Positions 1 through 11,384 are shown, counted from the first letter of the stretch. The stretch: DNA of 64,000 bases from Lucinisca nassula (GCA_963580285.1 OY757012.1:173187994-173251993); one strand, 5' to 3'. Made by a program: numbers and translations. Notes: a model not told the origin generated them from the letters alone.

Positions 1-450
1 CTTAACCTTGACCATATTTCCAAAAGTATTTGGCCTACCTTCATGAAACTTCATACACATACTCACCATCACAAGAGCTACATTCCCTACAAGTTTTATA
101 ACTCCACCTTGCAATTTGATTGAATTATCTCCCCTTTTCTCTCCGTTTTTTTTTTAAATTGTTTTTGTCTCTTATTTCAATACTATTCACAACAGAGCCT
201 TCCAACTTCACATGAATGTTCCTTGGGACAAGACCTTTTCAGTCATACCACGCTTTTTGACCTGTGACCTTGACCTTTGAACTTTGACCTATTTTTCGAA
301 AAATTAACCAAAAAACTTAACCTTGACCATATTTCCAGAAGTATTTGGCCTGCCTTCATGAAACTTCATACTCACACTCACCCATCATCACAAGAGCTAC
401 ATTTTGACCAAGGGTCATAAATATATTATTGATTTTGGCTGCATTATCTC
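1..450. repeat. two-copy ~316-bp direct repeat
   Basis: The stretch starting at base 1 (TTAACCTTGACCATATTTCC, then AAGTATTTGGCCT and CTTCATGAAACTTCATA) recurs from about 317, and both copies run toward a TTATCTCCCCTTTTC block near 127 and 445. The spacer holds stacked TGACCTTGACC motifs (about 260-290). No coding potential is seen. The first unit is cut by the window edge, so the array may extend to the left. Confidence 0.7.
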
Positions 451-619
451 CCCTTTTCCAATTTCTTTCACTCTATGATGCAATTTCACTGATTTGTCTA
501 TGTGACATGGAAAAACAGACGAGCATGGCGCCGCTTGCGGTGCTCTTGTTCCGACTCCGGCTGCTGAGAGCAGGCAACGTCTCTCGGATGCTCCGATGCC
601 GAAAGTGCCGGACTAGTTT

Positions 620-1600
620 TTGTATTCGGCACCATCTCTTCCGTGGGTCATACTACATGTGTTTTCCATGTCGGCTGTTGATCATGCAGGAAATGATGTG
701 GTAACAGCGACACGTCGTCAGCAGGGTTTGCAGAGTGATGTGCTAATGGCCGAGAGTTTGTCAGTCCCTCGGCTCCAGTTACGGCTATTATCAGATTCAA
801 CTCCTCATCTTTTGTGTCTGCGTTCAAGAATATCGCAATGATAGCCTTCTTCGCTGATTTGATCATGGATTTATGCAGACTTCGGAAATGTTGGGCAAGT
901 TGAGGGTTAAAATGCCACCGGATCCCTTTTTTGTGATCGATTCCTTGATTTTATCTGTACCCTGCATCTTCAATTTTTTCCCATTATCTGAGTACATTTC
1001 TTCTGGGAGTCCCCTGCGGCTAGCGATTCAAAAATGAATCAGTGCCCAGGCTGTATATGCGACTTCCAAGTGTACCGCTCTTTTGGCTAGGCACATGAAC
1101 AGGGATTAATGTTTTCGTGGACGTTTTTCTCGTCCCTGCACTGTAACAAAAGGGCCTCCAAAATCCACTGCTGTCTTGGAGAATGGACGTAATGCGATGT
1201 TGTCAGCATGGATATAGGTAATGGAGACATGACTTGCTGGCAAGGTTTGGCGCCACGCCATCTGTACCCGATACATTCTTTCTCCTATTCTTATTCAGTA
1301 CCGCGCCGATAAACCTGCCAGGCTTTGCTTTATTCCCACTGCATGTTTCCGGTGTTCATGAAAATCCTTGGTAAACAGCTTTGTTACCTGGCTCCTTCGG
1401 GTCTCTAACGTCATATGCAAAGAACTTTACCTGCTTTAAACGTTCATTCGAACGTAACATTCCGTTGTCATTCAGTTTCAGTTTTTGGCCCTGTAGATTA
1501 CTGCATGTGGGTAGTGGTCGTATGGACGATAAAGCGCACCATTTGTGCCTAAAATATGTTCTTTGTATTTGTTGGACAATTATAAGTATCAAGCATGGAT
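620..1600 (-). pseudogene. BEL/Pao-type retrotransposon integrase remnant
   Basis: Read on the minus strand, short pieces in different frames follow the order of a BEL/Pao pol C-terminal half. Around 1440-1395 is a piece ending FFAYDVRDP, then a KLFTKDFHEHRKHAVG-like zinc-binding segment (about 1385-1330). Near 1190-1120 is PFSKTAVDFGGPFVTVQGR, the usual start of the integrase core, followed by AKRAVHLEVAY and LPEEMYSDNGK. Near 866-690 is a piece with GAEGLTNSRPLAHHSANPAD, the conserved Pao integrase end. In-frame stops (for example after RPRKH) and frame changes show it is dead. The plus-strand ORFs at 429-841 and 1381-1722 are shadows. No LTRs for it are visible in the window. The family match is firm; exact boundaries are not. 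Confidence 0.8.
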
Positions 1601-1698
1601 TTCACGTTGTCTTTATTCGAGTATTTTTCGGTCGGGAAGTTGGCACCCTTACGCTGAACGTTTTCGATAGTTTGGGTGTCTTGTTTGTAGTAAGGATC

Positions 1699-1945
1699 CT
1701 AAATAGTAGAGGAGAATTCTAGGGCAGGACGAACAAGAGTTGTGACGGCTCTTGTCTTTACTTCCTCACTGCAGTCATATATGTGTTGTCGTAGGAGATT
1801 AAGAATTCTGTTTGCTTTACCAGCAATGATATCGATGTGTGTTTTCCATGTCAAATCGGAAGTTAATTCCACGCCAAGGTAATGAAGATGCTGTACTTCT
1901 TCCAGGACATCACCACCAATGCTGTATCTAGTGTGTAATGGATTT
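1699..1945 (-). pseudogene. non-LTR retrotransposon RT C-terminal fragment
   Basis: The minus-strand frame contains HLHYLGVELTSDLTWKTHID, then AGKANRILNLLRQ and TTLVRPALEF. This order (YLG, DL.W..HI, KAN..L..LRR, LVRP.LE) is the region after the catalytic palm in CR1/jockey-type LINE reverse transcriptases, and the two better copies in this window (10.8 kb and 59.8 kb) have the same layout. About 80 residues survive. There is no catalytic motif, and the rest of the ORF (GRRTQSDHNSS) is unrelated. It abuts the satellite that starts near 2010. Confidence 0.8.
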
Positions 1946-2009
1946 CGAGGTGAGCTATTGTGATCGCTTTGTGTCCGTCGTCCGTCCGTCTGGCTGTCTG
2001 TCAATCAAC

Positions 2010-4070
2010 AATTTCTTCAAATGACATTTCCTCCGAAACCACAGCGCCAAATTTAAAATAATTTCACAGAAATATTCCTTGGGTGATCATCTACCAAAAT
2101 TACTTAAATGGTCCCGCTCCGCGGAACAAAATGGCAACCAGAGCTAAAAATAGAAAAACCTTTAAACGACATCTCCTCCTAGGCTAATGGTCCGATTTCA
2201 AAATAATTTCACAGGAATGTTCCTGGGATGACCTTCTACCAAAACTGCTAAAGCAGTTCTGCTCTGCTGAACCAAATGGCCACCAGAGCTAAAAATATAA
2301 AAACCTTAGAAAAACCTTTAAACGACATCACTTGCTAGGCTAATGGTATGATTTCAAAATAATTTCACAGGAATATTCCTTGGGTGACCCTCTACCGAAT
2401 TTGCTAAAATGGTTATGCTCTGTTGAACAAAATGGCCACCAGAGCTAAAAATAGAAAACCTTTAAACGACATCTCCTCCTAGGCTAATGGTCCGATTTCA
2501 AAATAATTTCACAGAAATGTTCTTCGAGTAACTCTCTACCATAATTCCTAAAATAAATCCGCTCCGCTGAACAAAATGGCCGCCATAGCTAAAAATTGAA
2601 AAAAAAACAATCTTTAAACGACATCTCCTCCTAGGCTAATAATATGGTCCGATTTCAAAAAGATTTCACAGGAATGTTCCTTGGATGATCCTCAACCAAA
2701 GTTGCTAAAATTGTTCTGCTAATAGTTCTGCTCCGCTGAACAAAATGGCCACCAGAGCTAAAAATAGAAAACCTTAGAAAAACCTTTAAACGACACCTCC
2801 TCCTAGGCCAATGGTCCGATTTCAAAATAATTTCACAGCAGTATTCCTTGGGTTACCCTCTACCAAAATTGCTAAAATGGTTCCGCTCTGCTGAAGAAAA
2901 TGGCCACCAGAGCTAAAAATAGATACACTTTGAACGACATCTCCACAAGGCTAATGGTCCGATTTAAAATAAAATCACAGGAATTTCCTTGGACGACCCT
3001 CTACCAAAATTGCTAAAATAGTTTCGCTCCGCTGAACAAAATGGGCACCAGAGCTAAAAATAGAGAAAAAAATAGAAAAACATTTAAACGACATCTCCTT
3101 CTAGGCTAATGGTCCGATTTCAAAATACTTTCACAGGAATATTCCTTGGGTGACCCTCTACCAATATTGTAAAATGGTTCCGCTCCGCTGAACAAAATGG
3201 CCGCCAAACCTAAAAATTGGAAAACATTTAAATGACATCTCCTAAGCTAATGGTCCGATTTCAGAACAAGTTCACGGGAATATTTGTATGGTGGCCCTCT
3301 ACCAAAATTGCTAAATGTTTTCGCTCCGCTGAACAAAATGGCGACCAGAGCTAAAAACAGAAAAAAAAACCTTTAAACGACATCTCCTTCTAGGCTGGCC
3401 GATTTCAAAATAATTTCACAGGAATGTCTCTTGAATGACCCTCTACCAACGTTTCTAAAATAGTTCCGCTTCGCTGAACAAAATGGTCCAGAGCTAAAAA
3501 TAGAACAAGCCTTAGTAAAACATTTAAAGACATCTCCTAGACTAATGGTCCGATTTCAAAATAATGCCACGGGAATATTAATTAGGTGACCCTCTACCAA
3601 AATTGTTAAAATGATTCCGCTCTGCTGAACTAAATGGCCACCAGAGCTAAAAAAGAAAGACAAAAAACACTTTAAACGACATCTCCTCCATGGCTAATGG
3701 TTCGATTTCAAAATACTTTCACACGAATGTTCCTTGGATAACCCTCTACCAGAATTGCTAAAACAAATTCAGCTCCACTGAACAAAAAGGCCACCAGCGC
3801 TAAAAATAGTAAAACCTTTAAACGACATCTCCTCCTAAGCTAATGGTACGATTTCAAAATAATTTCACAGGAATGTTCCTTGGCTGACCCTCTACCAGAG
3901 TTGCTTAAATGGTTCCACTCGGCTGAACAAACTGACCACCAGAGCTAAGAATAGAAGAAACTTTAAACGACTTATCCTCCTAGGCTAACGGTCAGATTTC
4001 AGGAATGCTCCTTGAGTAACCCTCTACCAAAACTACTGAAATGGTTGTGTTCCACTGAACAAAATGGCCA
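2010..4070. repeat. ~150-bp tandem satellite, about 13 units
   Basis: The phrase GGTCCGATTTCAAAATAATT recurs near 2187, 2350, 2489, 2646, 2812, 2957, 3110, 3253, 3398, 3546, 3694, 3845 and 3988, a spacing of roughly 139-166 bp. Each unit also carries TTCACAGGAATGTTCCTTGG, CCCTCTACCAAAATTGCTAA, CCGCTGAACAAAATGGCCAC, CAGAGCTAAAAATAG and TTTAAACGACATCTCCTCC in that order. Units differ by point changes and small indels, so the array is not freshly expanded. There is no coding frame. Confidence 0.93.
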
Positions 4071-4700
4071 GCAGAGCCAAAAATAGAGACGCAATTTCAA
4101 ACCAAATTCACAGAAATTGTTCCCTTTTATTTTTGCACCAAAACATTGATTAAACGGTATAGCTGATCTTAGGTCTATTCCATTGAAACATCCCATCTCA
4201 AAGTAGTAGTATTGTACTGATGATTGAGGGTTGGTTGGGTAATGCAAAGATGATGTGTATTTGCGTCACCGGGGCGTCCAACTGATACTGGCTTACAGTA
4301 GGGCAAGGCCCGCTGTCCTTGCAGCAGGTAAGGGTAGAGGGGGAGTGTTGTTGTTTCTTCTGTTTTAACACTTCCATTCGTTCTTGTCTTTCTCCACCAC
4401 CACTCACAAAATGACCCACAAGGGTTGACATGTCATTATACTCAAAACAATCAACCATGTACTGATGAATGCTTAAATTGCTGAAATGGGTTTGCTCTGC
4501 TGAACAAAACTGCAGAGGTAAAAACAGAAAAATCATTAAAGAAACACTCCAATATCTACGTTTTAAAATAACTTCGACAGAAAAGTTCCTTGATTGACCC
4601 GCTACCAAATGTGCTTAAGTGGTTCTGCTCCTCTGTACAATTTGGCAGTCAGAGCTAAATATAGAAAAAAAACATGTAAACAACAATGTTAGTATGAGCG
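4071..4700. repeat. degenerate satellite edge with an embedded dispersed repeat
   Basis: Satellite phrases (GAACAAAATGGCC, CAGAGCTAAATATAG) reappear at about 4055 and 4620-4665 in decayed form. Between them, about 4215-4400 is a separate repeat in minus orientation: the complement of CTACCCTTACCTGCTGCAAG followed by CAGTATCAGTTGGACGCCCC. The same phrase, in plus orientation, occurs at 53.04 kb and 53.82 kb. The minus-strand ORFs here are accidental. Confidence 0.65.
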
Positions 4701-5223
4701 AATTAGGTCCATCATGGACCTCTTGTTTTTTTTTTTGTTTTTTTTGTAATTGGTGTTTGACCACTGAATCAAAGTATCAAGATCTTACTGGAGCTGTGTT
4801 TTGTCAGATGTATGTTGATGGTTCGGTATAGCAGAGCATCGTCTTCCTTTATCTTCATTTGACCTTAATGTAAGTAAATAACTTTACAAGATTCATTAAT
4901 AAGATTTTCATTACAGGGTTCCTAGTGGCAACTTAACACAGAAACATTTAATTATTACATCTTTATTTAATTACTCCCACTTTGACCTGATTCTTACGTT
5001 GCGTACTGACAATCCGGTATTGTACTAGTTTCCACTTTGCTCTAAACAAATACATTATAATTCTAAGTACGTGTGACAGTGCATTATTTCATTTGAGCCC
5101 CGCCAAGCGAATTTGGGTCTTCGAGCATTCCGTCATGACAAATTTTAACTGCGCATGCCCAGCCATTCAGAGGGGCCAGGGATATGGCTTTCTGTCTGAA
5201 GGTTCCTCTTGATTCACTGCTTG
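4701..5223. other. unassigned AT-rich sequence
   Basis: Homopolymer T runs near 4730-4745, then sequence without a recognisable gene or repeat. From about 5090 it leads into the arm of the foldback listed next. Confidence 0.5.
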
Positions 5224-5298
5224 TATGAGCGAGCAGCGAAGGTTCTGGCGAGACTGCGCGGATGCGCAGGCTCGCCTGAACCTTCGCTGCTCGCATAG
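5224..5298. repeat. foldback (hairpin) element core
   Basis: GAGCGAGCAGCGAAGGTTC at about 5228 is matched by its near-perfect complement GAACCTTCGCTGCTCGC ending at 5295, with a GCGCGGATGCGC centre. It is a MITE-like hairpin; the minus-strand ORFs over it only reflect the arms. Confidence 0.75.
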
Positions 5299-5439
5299 GC
5301 GATAAGTACCAAAATCGCTTGACGGGGCCCAATTATATAAAAAACATCTATTTTCATGCCCCCGTTATTCGGTGAATGTTGGAAGGACATGCAGTGTTGC
5401 CCCTGTCCGTTCGTGCGCGCGTGCGTGCGAACATTAAAC

Positions 5440-6090
5440 ATGTTCAATAACTGTCTTCTTTCTGGGTGGTTTTTGAAATTACTTGGCATAAATGTTACCC
5501 ATCAAGTGATGGTGTGTCTCGCGCAAAATCCAGGTCGGTACCGCCAAAGTCAAGGTCGAACTTAGATGTGTTGCCTTCAAGACCCAAGAGGATGCCGCCA
5601 AGGTCAAGGTCATATTTTGGGGATCAAATGTCAAAAAAAATTTTTTTGTTTTTATTCCCTTCAATAACTTTCTTACTCATGGGTGTATTTTAAAATTACT
5701 TGTCAGATATGTTTATGATAATGAGAAGATGTGTCACGCTCAAGACTCTGGTAGGTGCCAAAAAGGTCAATGTCATACTTAAAAGTCAATGGAAAAAGGG
5801 TCCTGTCCGGTCAACAACTTTCTCATTCCTGGTAATTGTAAACCATCCTGAGATGATCTGTTTCGCGCAAGACCAAGGTTGGGAAATCTGGGTCAAGGTC
5901 ATACTTACAGATCAAAGGTAAATAATGGTCTTTTCTCGTTCCCAGTAAATAACTTTCTTATTCCATCATAGATTTTGAAATTGCTTGGAAGAAAAGTTAA
6001 TCATCATGAAGTAATGTGCCATGCATAAAACGCAGGTCTGTAGCTCCAAGGTGAAGGTCAGAAATATTTTACTCACACAGTCTGTTACTT
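5440..6090. repeat. ~150-200-bp tandem repeat, four units
   Basis: CAATAACT(G/T)TCTT-type unit starts lie near 5446, 5663, 5812 and 5946. Each is followed by TTTTGAAATTACTTGG, a GTGTGTCTCGCGCAA-like block and an AAGGTCAAGGTCATACTT block. The units are diverged and give only chance ORFs. Confidence 0.8.
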
Positions 6091-6524
6091 AACACTTTTT
6101 TGTCCCATGTCATATGGTCGGGGCATCTGTGTCCTGTGGACACAATTCTAGTTTCTGATAAAAATTTTGATATTGTTTTTGTTTTTCAAAATGCCCAAGC
6201 ATAATTTTGGGTGCTCGTTAGGATTCGGTATTATTTGAGTACCCACGGCCTATGTCTTGAAGCAAAAATAAGAGAAAGTGTATACCCCTGTAAACCCCAC
6301 TTTACAGGTGTTCGTAACATGGACTTGTTAGCGGATGATTTTCTTATAGCTTATGCGTACTCGTTAGAACTGCCTCGTTGACCTTGAACTCCGGATCATG
6401 GTCAGACACGGACGGCACAATGCCGAACATTTAGACATTGTGAAATCAATCACGGTGTCGTACAATGACCGCAAGATCATGGTCAGAGACGGAACAATGC
6501 TTAAAAACACATTTTTCGATTATA
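6091..6524. other. flank of the gypsy element with a foldback MITE remnant
   Basis: About 6196-6385 carries the foldback family phrases GGGTGCTCGTTAGGATTC, GAGTACCCACGGCCTATGTC and TACTCGTTAGAACTGCCTCG (compare 24.5, 33.2 and 36.9 kb). Two copies of GATCATGGTCAGA(C/G)ACGGA lie near 6396 and 6475. There is no gene. Confidence 0.5.
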
Positions 6525-7291
6525 TGTAGTAGAATGGGGTTTATTTACAACAAGATGAAATATGTTGTTATTTTAGCTCGTTCCATCTAGTGCCTATAGT
6601 TTTAAGTGTAAAGACAATGAGTACTGCGATGCTTAAGTCCTGCTAAGTCAATAACTTCCCTTAAACCTTTAAATGCGCACTGTTATACTAACCCTTACTA
6701 ATACATATGAATGGTAATGCTTCAGAGCACTTGAGGTTTATGTTTAGAAGTGTAAACAGTATCGTTTTTGTTTACTGTTCTAGGAAAATACATTTTGTAT
6801 ATATTTTCAGGTAAGGGCAGTTTTATTGTTTACTTGTATTAAGCATCCGTTGTAGTGATGATAATCTACAATAGCATACTTATAGAAGTCATAAGATGTT
6901 ACATTTCATAGTGTGATAGCAATATCTTTCATTGTATTTCATGTAGATAATATGAAGGTCAAGATGGTCAGCTCATGGGAAAACCACATTGTGTATCATG
7001 TAAATACGTGTTTTCATACGTCATACGTATTTCAATCATTACTTAGTTCACACTGAGAATGCTTCAGTGCACTTGAGGTGTATGTTTAGAAGTGTAAACA
7101 GTATCGTTTTTGTTTACTGTTCTAGGAAAATTTATTTTGTATATATTTTCAGCATTCTATGGTGCACCGATAACCCATAATTGATGCCGAATAAAACAAA
7201 GAATAAATGTTCCCCAGTATTGTCTAGTTCTTAAACCCGGTAATAAAAGAACCCTACAGAGGAAGAGAACCCTCAGGGTGAATTCTATTAC
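6525..7291 (+). repeat. 5' LTR of the gypsy element (long form)
   Basis: It aligns end to end with 23361-23786 but is about 341 bp longer. The extra length is explained by a 95-bp segment present twice (6716-6810 and 7058-7152, AATGCTTCAG to ATATTTTCAG) with a 247-bp spacer (6811-7057) absent from the 3' LTR. AATAAA-type signals lie near 7190-7205 (GAATAAAACAAAGAATAAA). The final base before the internal region is C rather than the CA seen in the 3' LTR. Confidence 0.88.
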
Positions 7292-7292
7292 T

Positions 7293-7312
7293 ATTTTGGT
7301 GGCCAGTGTGAA
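7293..7312 (+). other. candidate primer-binding site
   Basis: TTTTGGTGGCCAGTGTGA follows the 5' LTR within a few bases and starts with the TGG expected to pair with a tRNA CCA end. The complementary tRNA was not identified, so this rests on position and the TGG only. Confidence 0.45.
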
Positions 7313-8083
7313 TACCGCGTTCAAGCGACAAGAGGGACCTTTTCATTGGATTGTGTGTTCAATGATCCTACATATATTCTTTGTTTACCTGTGTGTCATG
7401 GATAACGGGATTTACAACATTCCGAAACATGTTGTGGTACAGCGATCTTGGATATATTAAGATTTAGTGGAGACCAATCGCTGCGCGCGAGTGACTTCTT
7501 CCTGTTTTCCGGGAAACAATTTTTGGATATTTTTAGAATTTAAGGAATACCCTGGATGAGTCGTTTAACTATTTCTCCTTAACTTTGTTTAAATATTCAG
7601 TTACTTGTTTATTTTGCAGGTTTAAACAGGTTTTTACGCCTTTTTATATTTATCACATCCCGGATAATTTGGCTTGGCATTTTTTTTACTTTTGCACCAA
7701 AAAATAACTAGTTCCGGTTTCGCGGCGGATTGACATTAACGTAAACAGTTAAGTTTAAATGTGATTTTTGATGATATTGCCTAACAGAGGAGACTTTCCC
7801 AGACACCACTTGATATTTATTGCCCTTCAGTAACCAAAGAGTCACCAGAAAACCAACAATAATGAGCCATTTTGCATTTGACCTCCTTTTTGGAGTATGT
7901 TGCATGTTGCTGGCAACAAGACATGCATCTCTTCACAGTTGCAGTGGACAGGATCTACAGGAAATCCCAGTTAACTTCTTCCCAGTTTATGCGGACACAT
8001 GTGGTACAACAGCAATCGACCGTAACTTTGCATTTCATTTGCCCCATGTTTGTACAATATCAATCTGAAAAAAATCTCTAAGA

Positions 8084-8215
8084 ATGAAGGGGTTTCCTGG
8101 TTCAAATAAACTTTTCTACTTGTATATATTTACAGTTGTTATAGGTAATGCTTGGGATGTTGAATCAAATCCTGGTCCAAACTCCCGAAATGACAGTTCA
8201 CACTTCCCTTGTGGA
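8084..8215 (+). pseudogene. LINE ORF N-terminus with 2A-like ribosome-skipping peptide
   Basis: Starting at ATG 8084, a hydrophobic run (residues 10-24, LFYLYIFTVVIGNAW) leads directly into D25-V-E-S-N-P-G-P32, an exact match to the 2A consensus D-(V/I)-E-x-N-P-G-P. In known 2A peptides the ribosome skips the Gly-Pro bond, here G31/P32 (codons 8174-8179). APE-type LINEs of sea urchin and other invertebrates are known to carry such N-terminal 2A sequences, some of which double as signal sequences. After the motif the frame runs into a PHD-like Cys (FPCG), but one base is gained or lost in the A run near 8214-8220, and this frame stops at 8281. The hydrophobic region followed immediately by 2A suggests the dual targeting/skipping arrangement; activity is inference. 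Confidence 0.82.
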
Positions 8216-8707
8216 AAAAAAGTGTTGGTTGGGAAGACCGGGGAATTTGTTGCGACACCTGCAATGTCTGGTATCACATAGGATGTCAAGGCATGTCATC
8301 AACTATGTATAGTTTTTACAACAGATCATTGAATAAAAATGTTGCATGGGAGTGTATGAAATGTGGAATGCCAAACTTTTCCACATCTCTGTTTGACACC
8401 TCATCTTCTATAGACACCTACAACCACTTTGAACCTTTATCTAGCCTATCCGAGCCTGATAGTCCGATACCAGACAACATCGGCCCACCCACGGCAGCTT
8501 CATCGCCCATTTTGCAGCAGTCAAAAGAAGCTAAACGAAAGACCAAAAAGGCGGCCCTTAACCATCCCCTCAGAATATTGATCATGAATTGTCAGTCAAT
8601 AAAGAATAAAAGGGCTGAACTTCATACAATTATCGACTCGGCGAAACCAGATATCATTTTGGGCAATGAGTCTTGGTTAACCCCAGAAATTAAAAACTCG
8701 GAAATTT
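8209..8707 (+). pseudogene. LINE PHD finger and endonuclease N-terminal half
   Basis: The frame from 8209 holds a PHD-type zinc finger: C15-x2-C18, H23-x2-C26 and C49-x2-C52 with W21 and W47 in the usual places; the first Cys pair lies in the previous frame. A Ser/Pro-rich linker (residues 58-105) follows, then the start of an apurinic endonuclease domain: LRILIMNCQSIKNK (catalytic Asn) and KPDIILGNESWL (catalytic Glu). The match breaks near 8700, where the protein family continues in another frame, with some residues apparently deleted at the break. PHD fingers upstream of the endonuclease are typical of CR1-group LINEs. Start ATG 8209 is only the first in this frame after the frameshift, not a real start. 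Confidence 0.85.
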
Positions 8708-8708
8708 T

Positions 8709-9323
8709 GTGGATGCACATGGAGGTGTCTTTGTGGCTTTCAAGCGAGACCTACTCTGTACAGAAACTCCGGAGTTGGACACCAACTGTGAACTAGTTTG
8801 GTGTAAATTGAACATCATTGGATGTAGGACTTTGTACCTTGGATCTTTTTATCGCCCACCAGATCAGATTGACCCAGAATATCTTGAGACTTTTAATTCA
8901 TCTTTGTCTAGGATAATGTCAAATGCAAATGCCCATATTTTGGTTGGCGGAGACTTTAATTGTGGTGACATTGAATGGAGCAGCATGCAGGTGCCCCATG
9001 GGGTGCCTAAAAGGCAGACACAGCAACAACTTTTGGACATAATTAAAGAACACTGCCTGGCCCAAGTTGTTAACATACCAACCCGACAAGAAAACACCCT
9101 TGATTTATTGTTTACAATTTCTCCATCCCCAGTAAGCCGAGTTAAGGGGATGCCCCCGATTGGCAAAGCTGATCATGACATAGTCTTTGTTGAGTATGAC
9201 ATAAAAGCTAAACGAATCAGACAAGTCCCGCGTAAAGTTTTTCTCTACAAACGTTCGGATATGGATGGTCTGCGAGACCATATGGCGCGATTTAAGGATT
9301 CGTTCCTTTCCTCTGACCTCTAG
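8709..9323 (+). pseudogene. LINE endonuclease C-terminal half
   Basis: It continues the endonuclease: HGGVFVAFKRD, the YLGSFYRPP segment (residues 43-51), the metal-site motif VGGDFNCGDIEW (D82, N84) and, near residue 170, GKADHDIVF, where the family normally has SDH; the Ser is Ala here. A linker with RQVPRKVFLYKRSD leads to the RT. A TAG at 9321-9323 interrupts the ORF, yet the same frame carries on with LINE-like sequence (LWVSFKSELPTAMERCIP) after it. No separate gene is implied. Confidence 0.87.
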
Positions 9324-9324
9324 C

Positions 9325-11384
9325 ACATGTCAGTTAATGACTTGTGGGTCAGTTTTAAGTCCGAATTACCCACGGCAATGGAAAGGTGTATACCAACGAA
9401 AATAACAAAAAACAAAATATAGGGTACCATGGATCTATAACACGGTCAAGCATCTCATCAGAAGACGGAATAGAATGTATTTTTGTGCTCGCAAGTCTAG
9501 CAGCCGTGACGTTAAGAACCATTACAAACGGTTCAGAGCACATGTGCAAAAGGTTATAAGAGATGCATATTGGAACCATGTTTCCAGCATCTTTACCTTT
9601 GAAGATGACAACATAGATCCCGATAGTCCCCAAAAGAATGGTAAAGTTAAAAAGTTTTGGTCATTCGTAAAGTCCCTGAAAAAGGATGCGTTTGTGATCA
9701 CTTCGCTAAGGGAAAATGGAATTCTAAAAACAGATGCGCGCGATAAGGCTAATATTTGCAATAAACAGTTTCAATCAGCATTTACGCGTGAAACTGATGG
9801 TGAGCTACCATCTAAAGGTGCAATTCCGTTCCCCTCTATGGGGGACATAACAGTTGACCCCAATGGGGTCGCTAAACTGTTAGGTAAGCTCAAGATACAT
9901 AAGGCATCTGGGCCCGATGACCTGAATGCCAGGGTACTTAAGGAATGTAGTGCTGAAATATCTCCTGTGTTGGCCTTTATCTTCAATCAATCACTTGCCC
10001 AGGGCACTGTACCAGATGACTGGCGACAAGCAAATGTAACCCCGGTCTATAAAAAAGGAGAAAAATATGATGCAGCAAATTATAGACCAGTGTCGCTAAC
10101 CTGCATCTGTTGCAAAACCCTGGAGCATATATTTGTAAGCAACATCAACAAGCACTTAGCCTTTGAGAGCATTCTTGCTGACTGTCAACATGGTTTCCGG
10201 AGTCAAAGGTCTTGCGAAACGCAGCTTGTTCAATTTTACCATGACGTTGTGAGCAATCTGGATGGGGCCATAAACCGTGGCCACAAACAGACTGACTTGA
10301 TCATCATGGACTTTGCTAAGGCCTTTGACAAGGTACCTCACAGAAGGCTATTACATAAACTGGAGTACTATGGGATAAGAGGATCCACGCATAGGTGGAT
10401 TAGCTCATGGCTCTCTGGGCGCTCACAACAAGTTGTACTTGATGGCCAAGCGTCTGATTCAGTCCCTGTTTTATCTGGAGTCCCCCAAGGTTCGGTCTTT
10501 GGACCGGTCCTTTTCTTGGTTTTCATTAAAGATCTCCCGATAATATCAGGTCACCGTTTGTTTGCTGATGATTGTGTCCTGTATAGGAACATATATTCTC
10601 TTATTTACAAGATGACCTGGATCAACTTGCACAGTGGGAGGACGATTGGCAAATGAAGTTCAATGTGGCCAAATGTCACTCAATGAGAGTGTCACGACAC
10701 CCTCCGGACAAGCAAATTAAGTTTGACTATACTCTTCACCAGCAAGTTTTGGAGCATGTTCAATCCGCCAAATATCTTGGTATCACCATCACTGACGATC
10801 TTGATTGGAGTCAACATATCTCAGAGATTACAACTAAAGCAACTAGGACCTTAGGATTCCTTAGACGGAACTTGGCTTTTGCACCTAGGCAGACAAAAGA
10901 TGTTGCATATAAAACATTGGTTCGCCCTCAACTTGAATATGCATCACCCATTTGGCATCCCTATGTTAAAACTCAGACTCAGCAGGTGGAGAAGGTGCAG
11001 AGGACAGCTGCTCGATGGACCTGTAGGCGATGGCGAAATAGAAGTCGCGTCGGTGACATGCTTAATGAGCTAGAGTGGCCGTCCCTGGAGGCCCGTCGTG
11101 AGCAGTCCTCTTTAACCTTCTTCTACAAGATACACTCTGATTCAGTGTCTATTGATAAAGATAGGTACTTGACCCCTGTAACAGTGTCGACCCAAACAAG
11201 GGCATCAAAAGTAAACGACTCACAATATCGTAGATACCAGTCCTATAGTGATGCCCAATGGAATAGTCTTCCCTCCTCTGCGGTGAATGCCATGTCCGCA
11301 GAAGAGTTCAAAGCCCGCACAGTGCAAGATTGGGACTCAGAGGTATGCGTTTTAGGATACCTCTGTTATGCAGATTGTAAATAG
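9325..11384 (+). pseudogene. LINE reverse transcriptase, two overlapping frames
   Basis: Two open stretches (9475-10656 and 10653-11384) together cover a whole LINE RT. The first has GPDDLNARVLKE, PVYKKGEKYDAANYRPVSL, the HGFRSQRSCETQL fingers motif, metal-binding MDFAKAFDKVPH, LSGVPQGSVFGPVLF and the catalytic FADD at residues 363-366. Compared with the copy at 59-60 kb, short losses flank FADD (DLP to the FADD, and after RNIYS), shifting the frame so that the first ORF ends early. The second holds the post-palm region (SAKYLGITITDDLDWSQHIS, LVRPQLEYASPIWHP, RTAARW) and ends near TVQDWDSEV. A further stop at 9418-9420 lies before the first ORF. RNase H is absent, as usual for this group. Confidence 0.93.

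Noticed and set aside
7820..8068. 82-aa ORF before the LINE 2A peptide, considered as ORF1
   Set aside because: No gag-like, zinc-knuckle or coiled-coil feature; a second overlapping frame is just as long. Left as 5' UTR.
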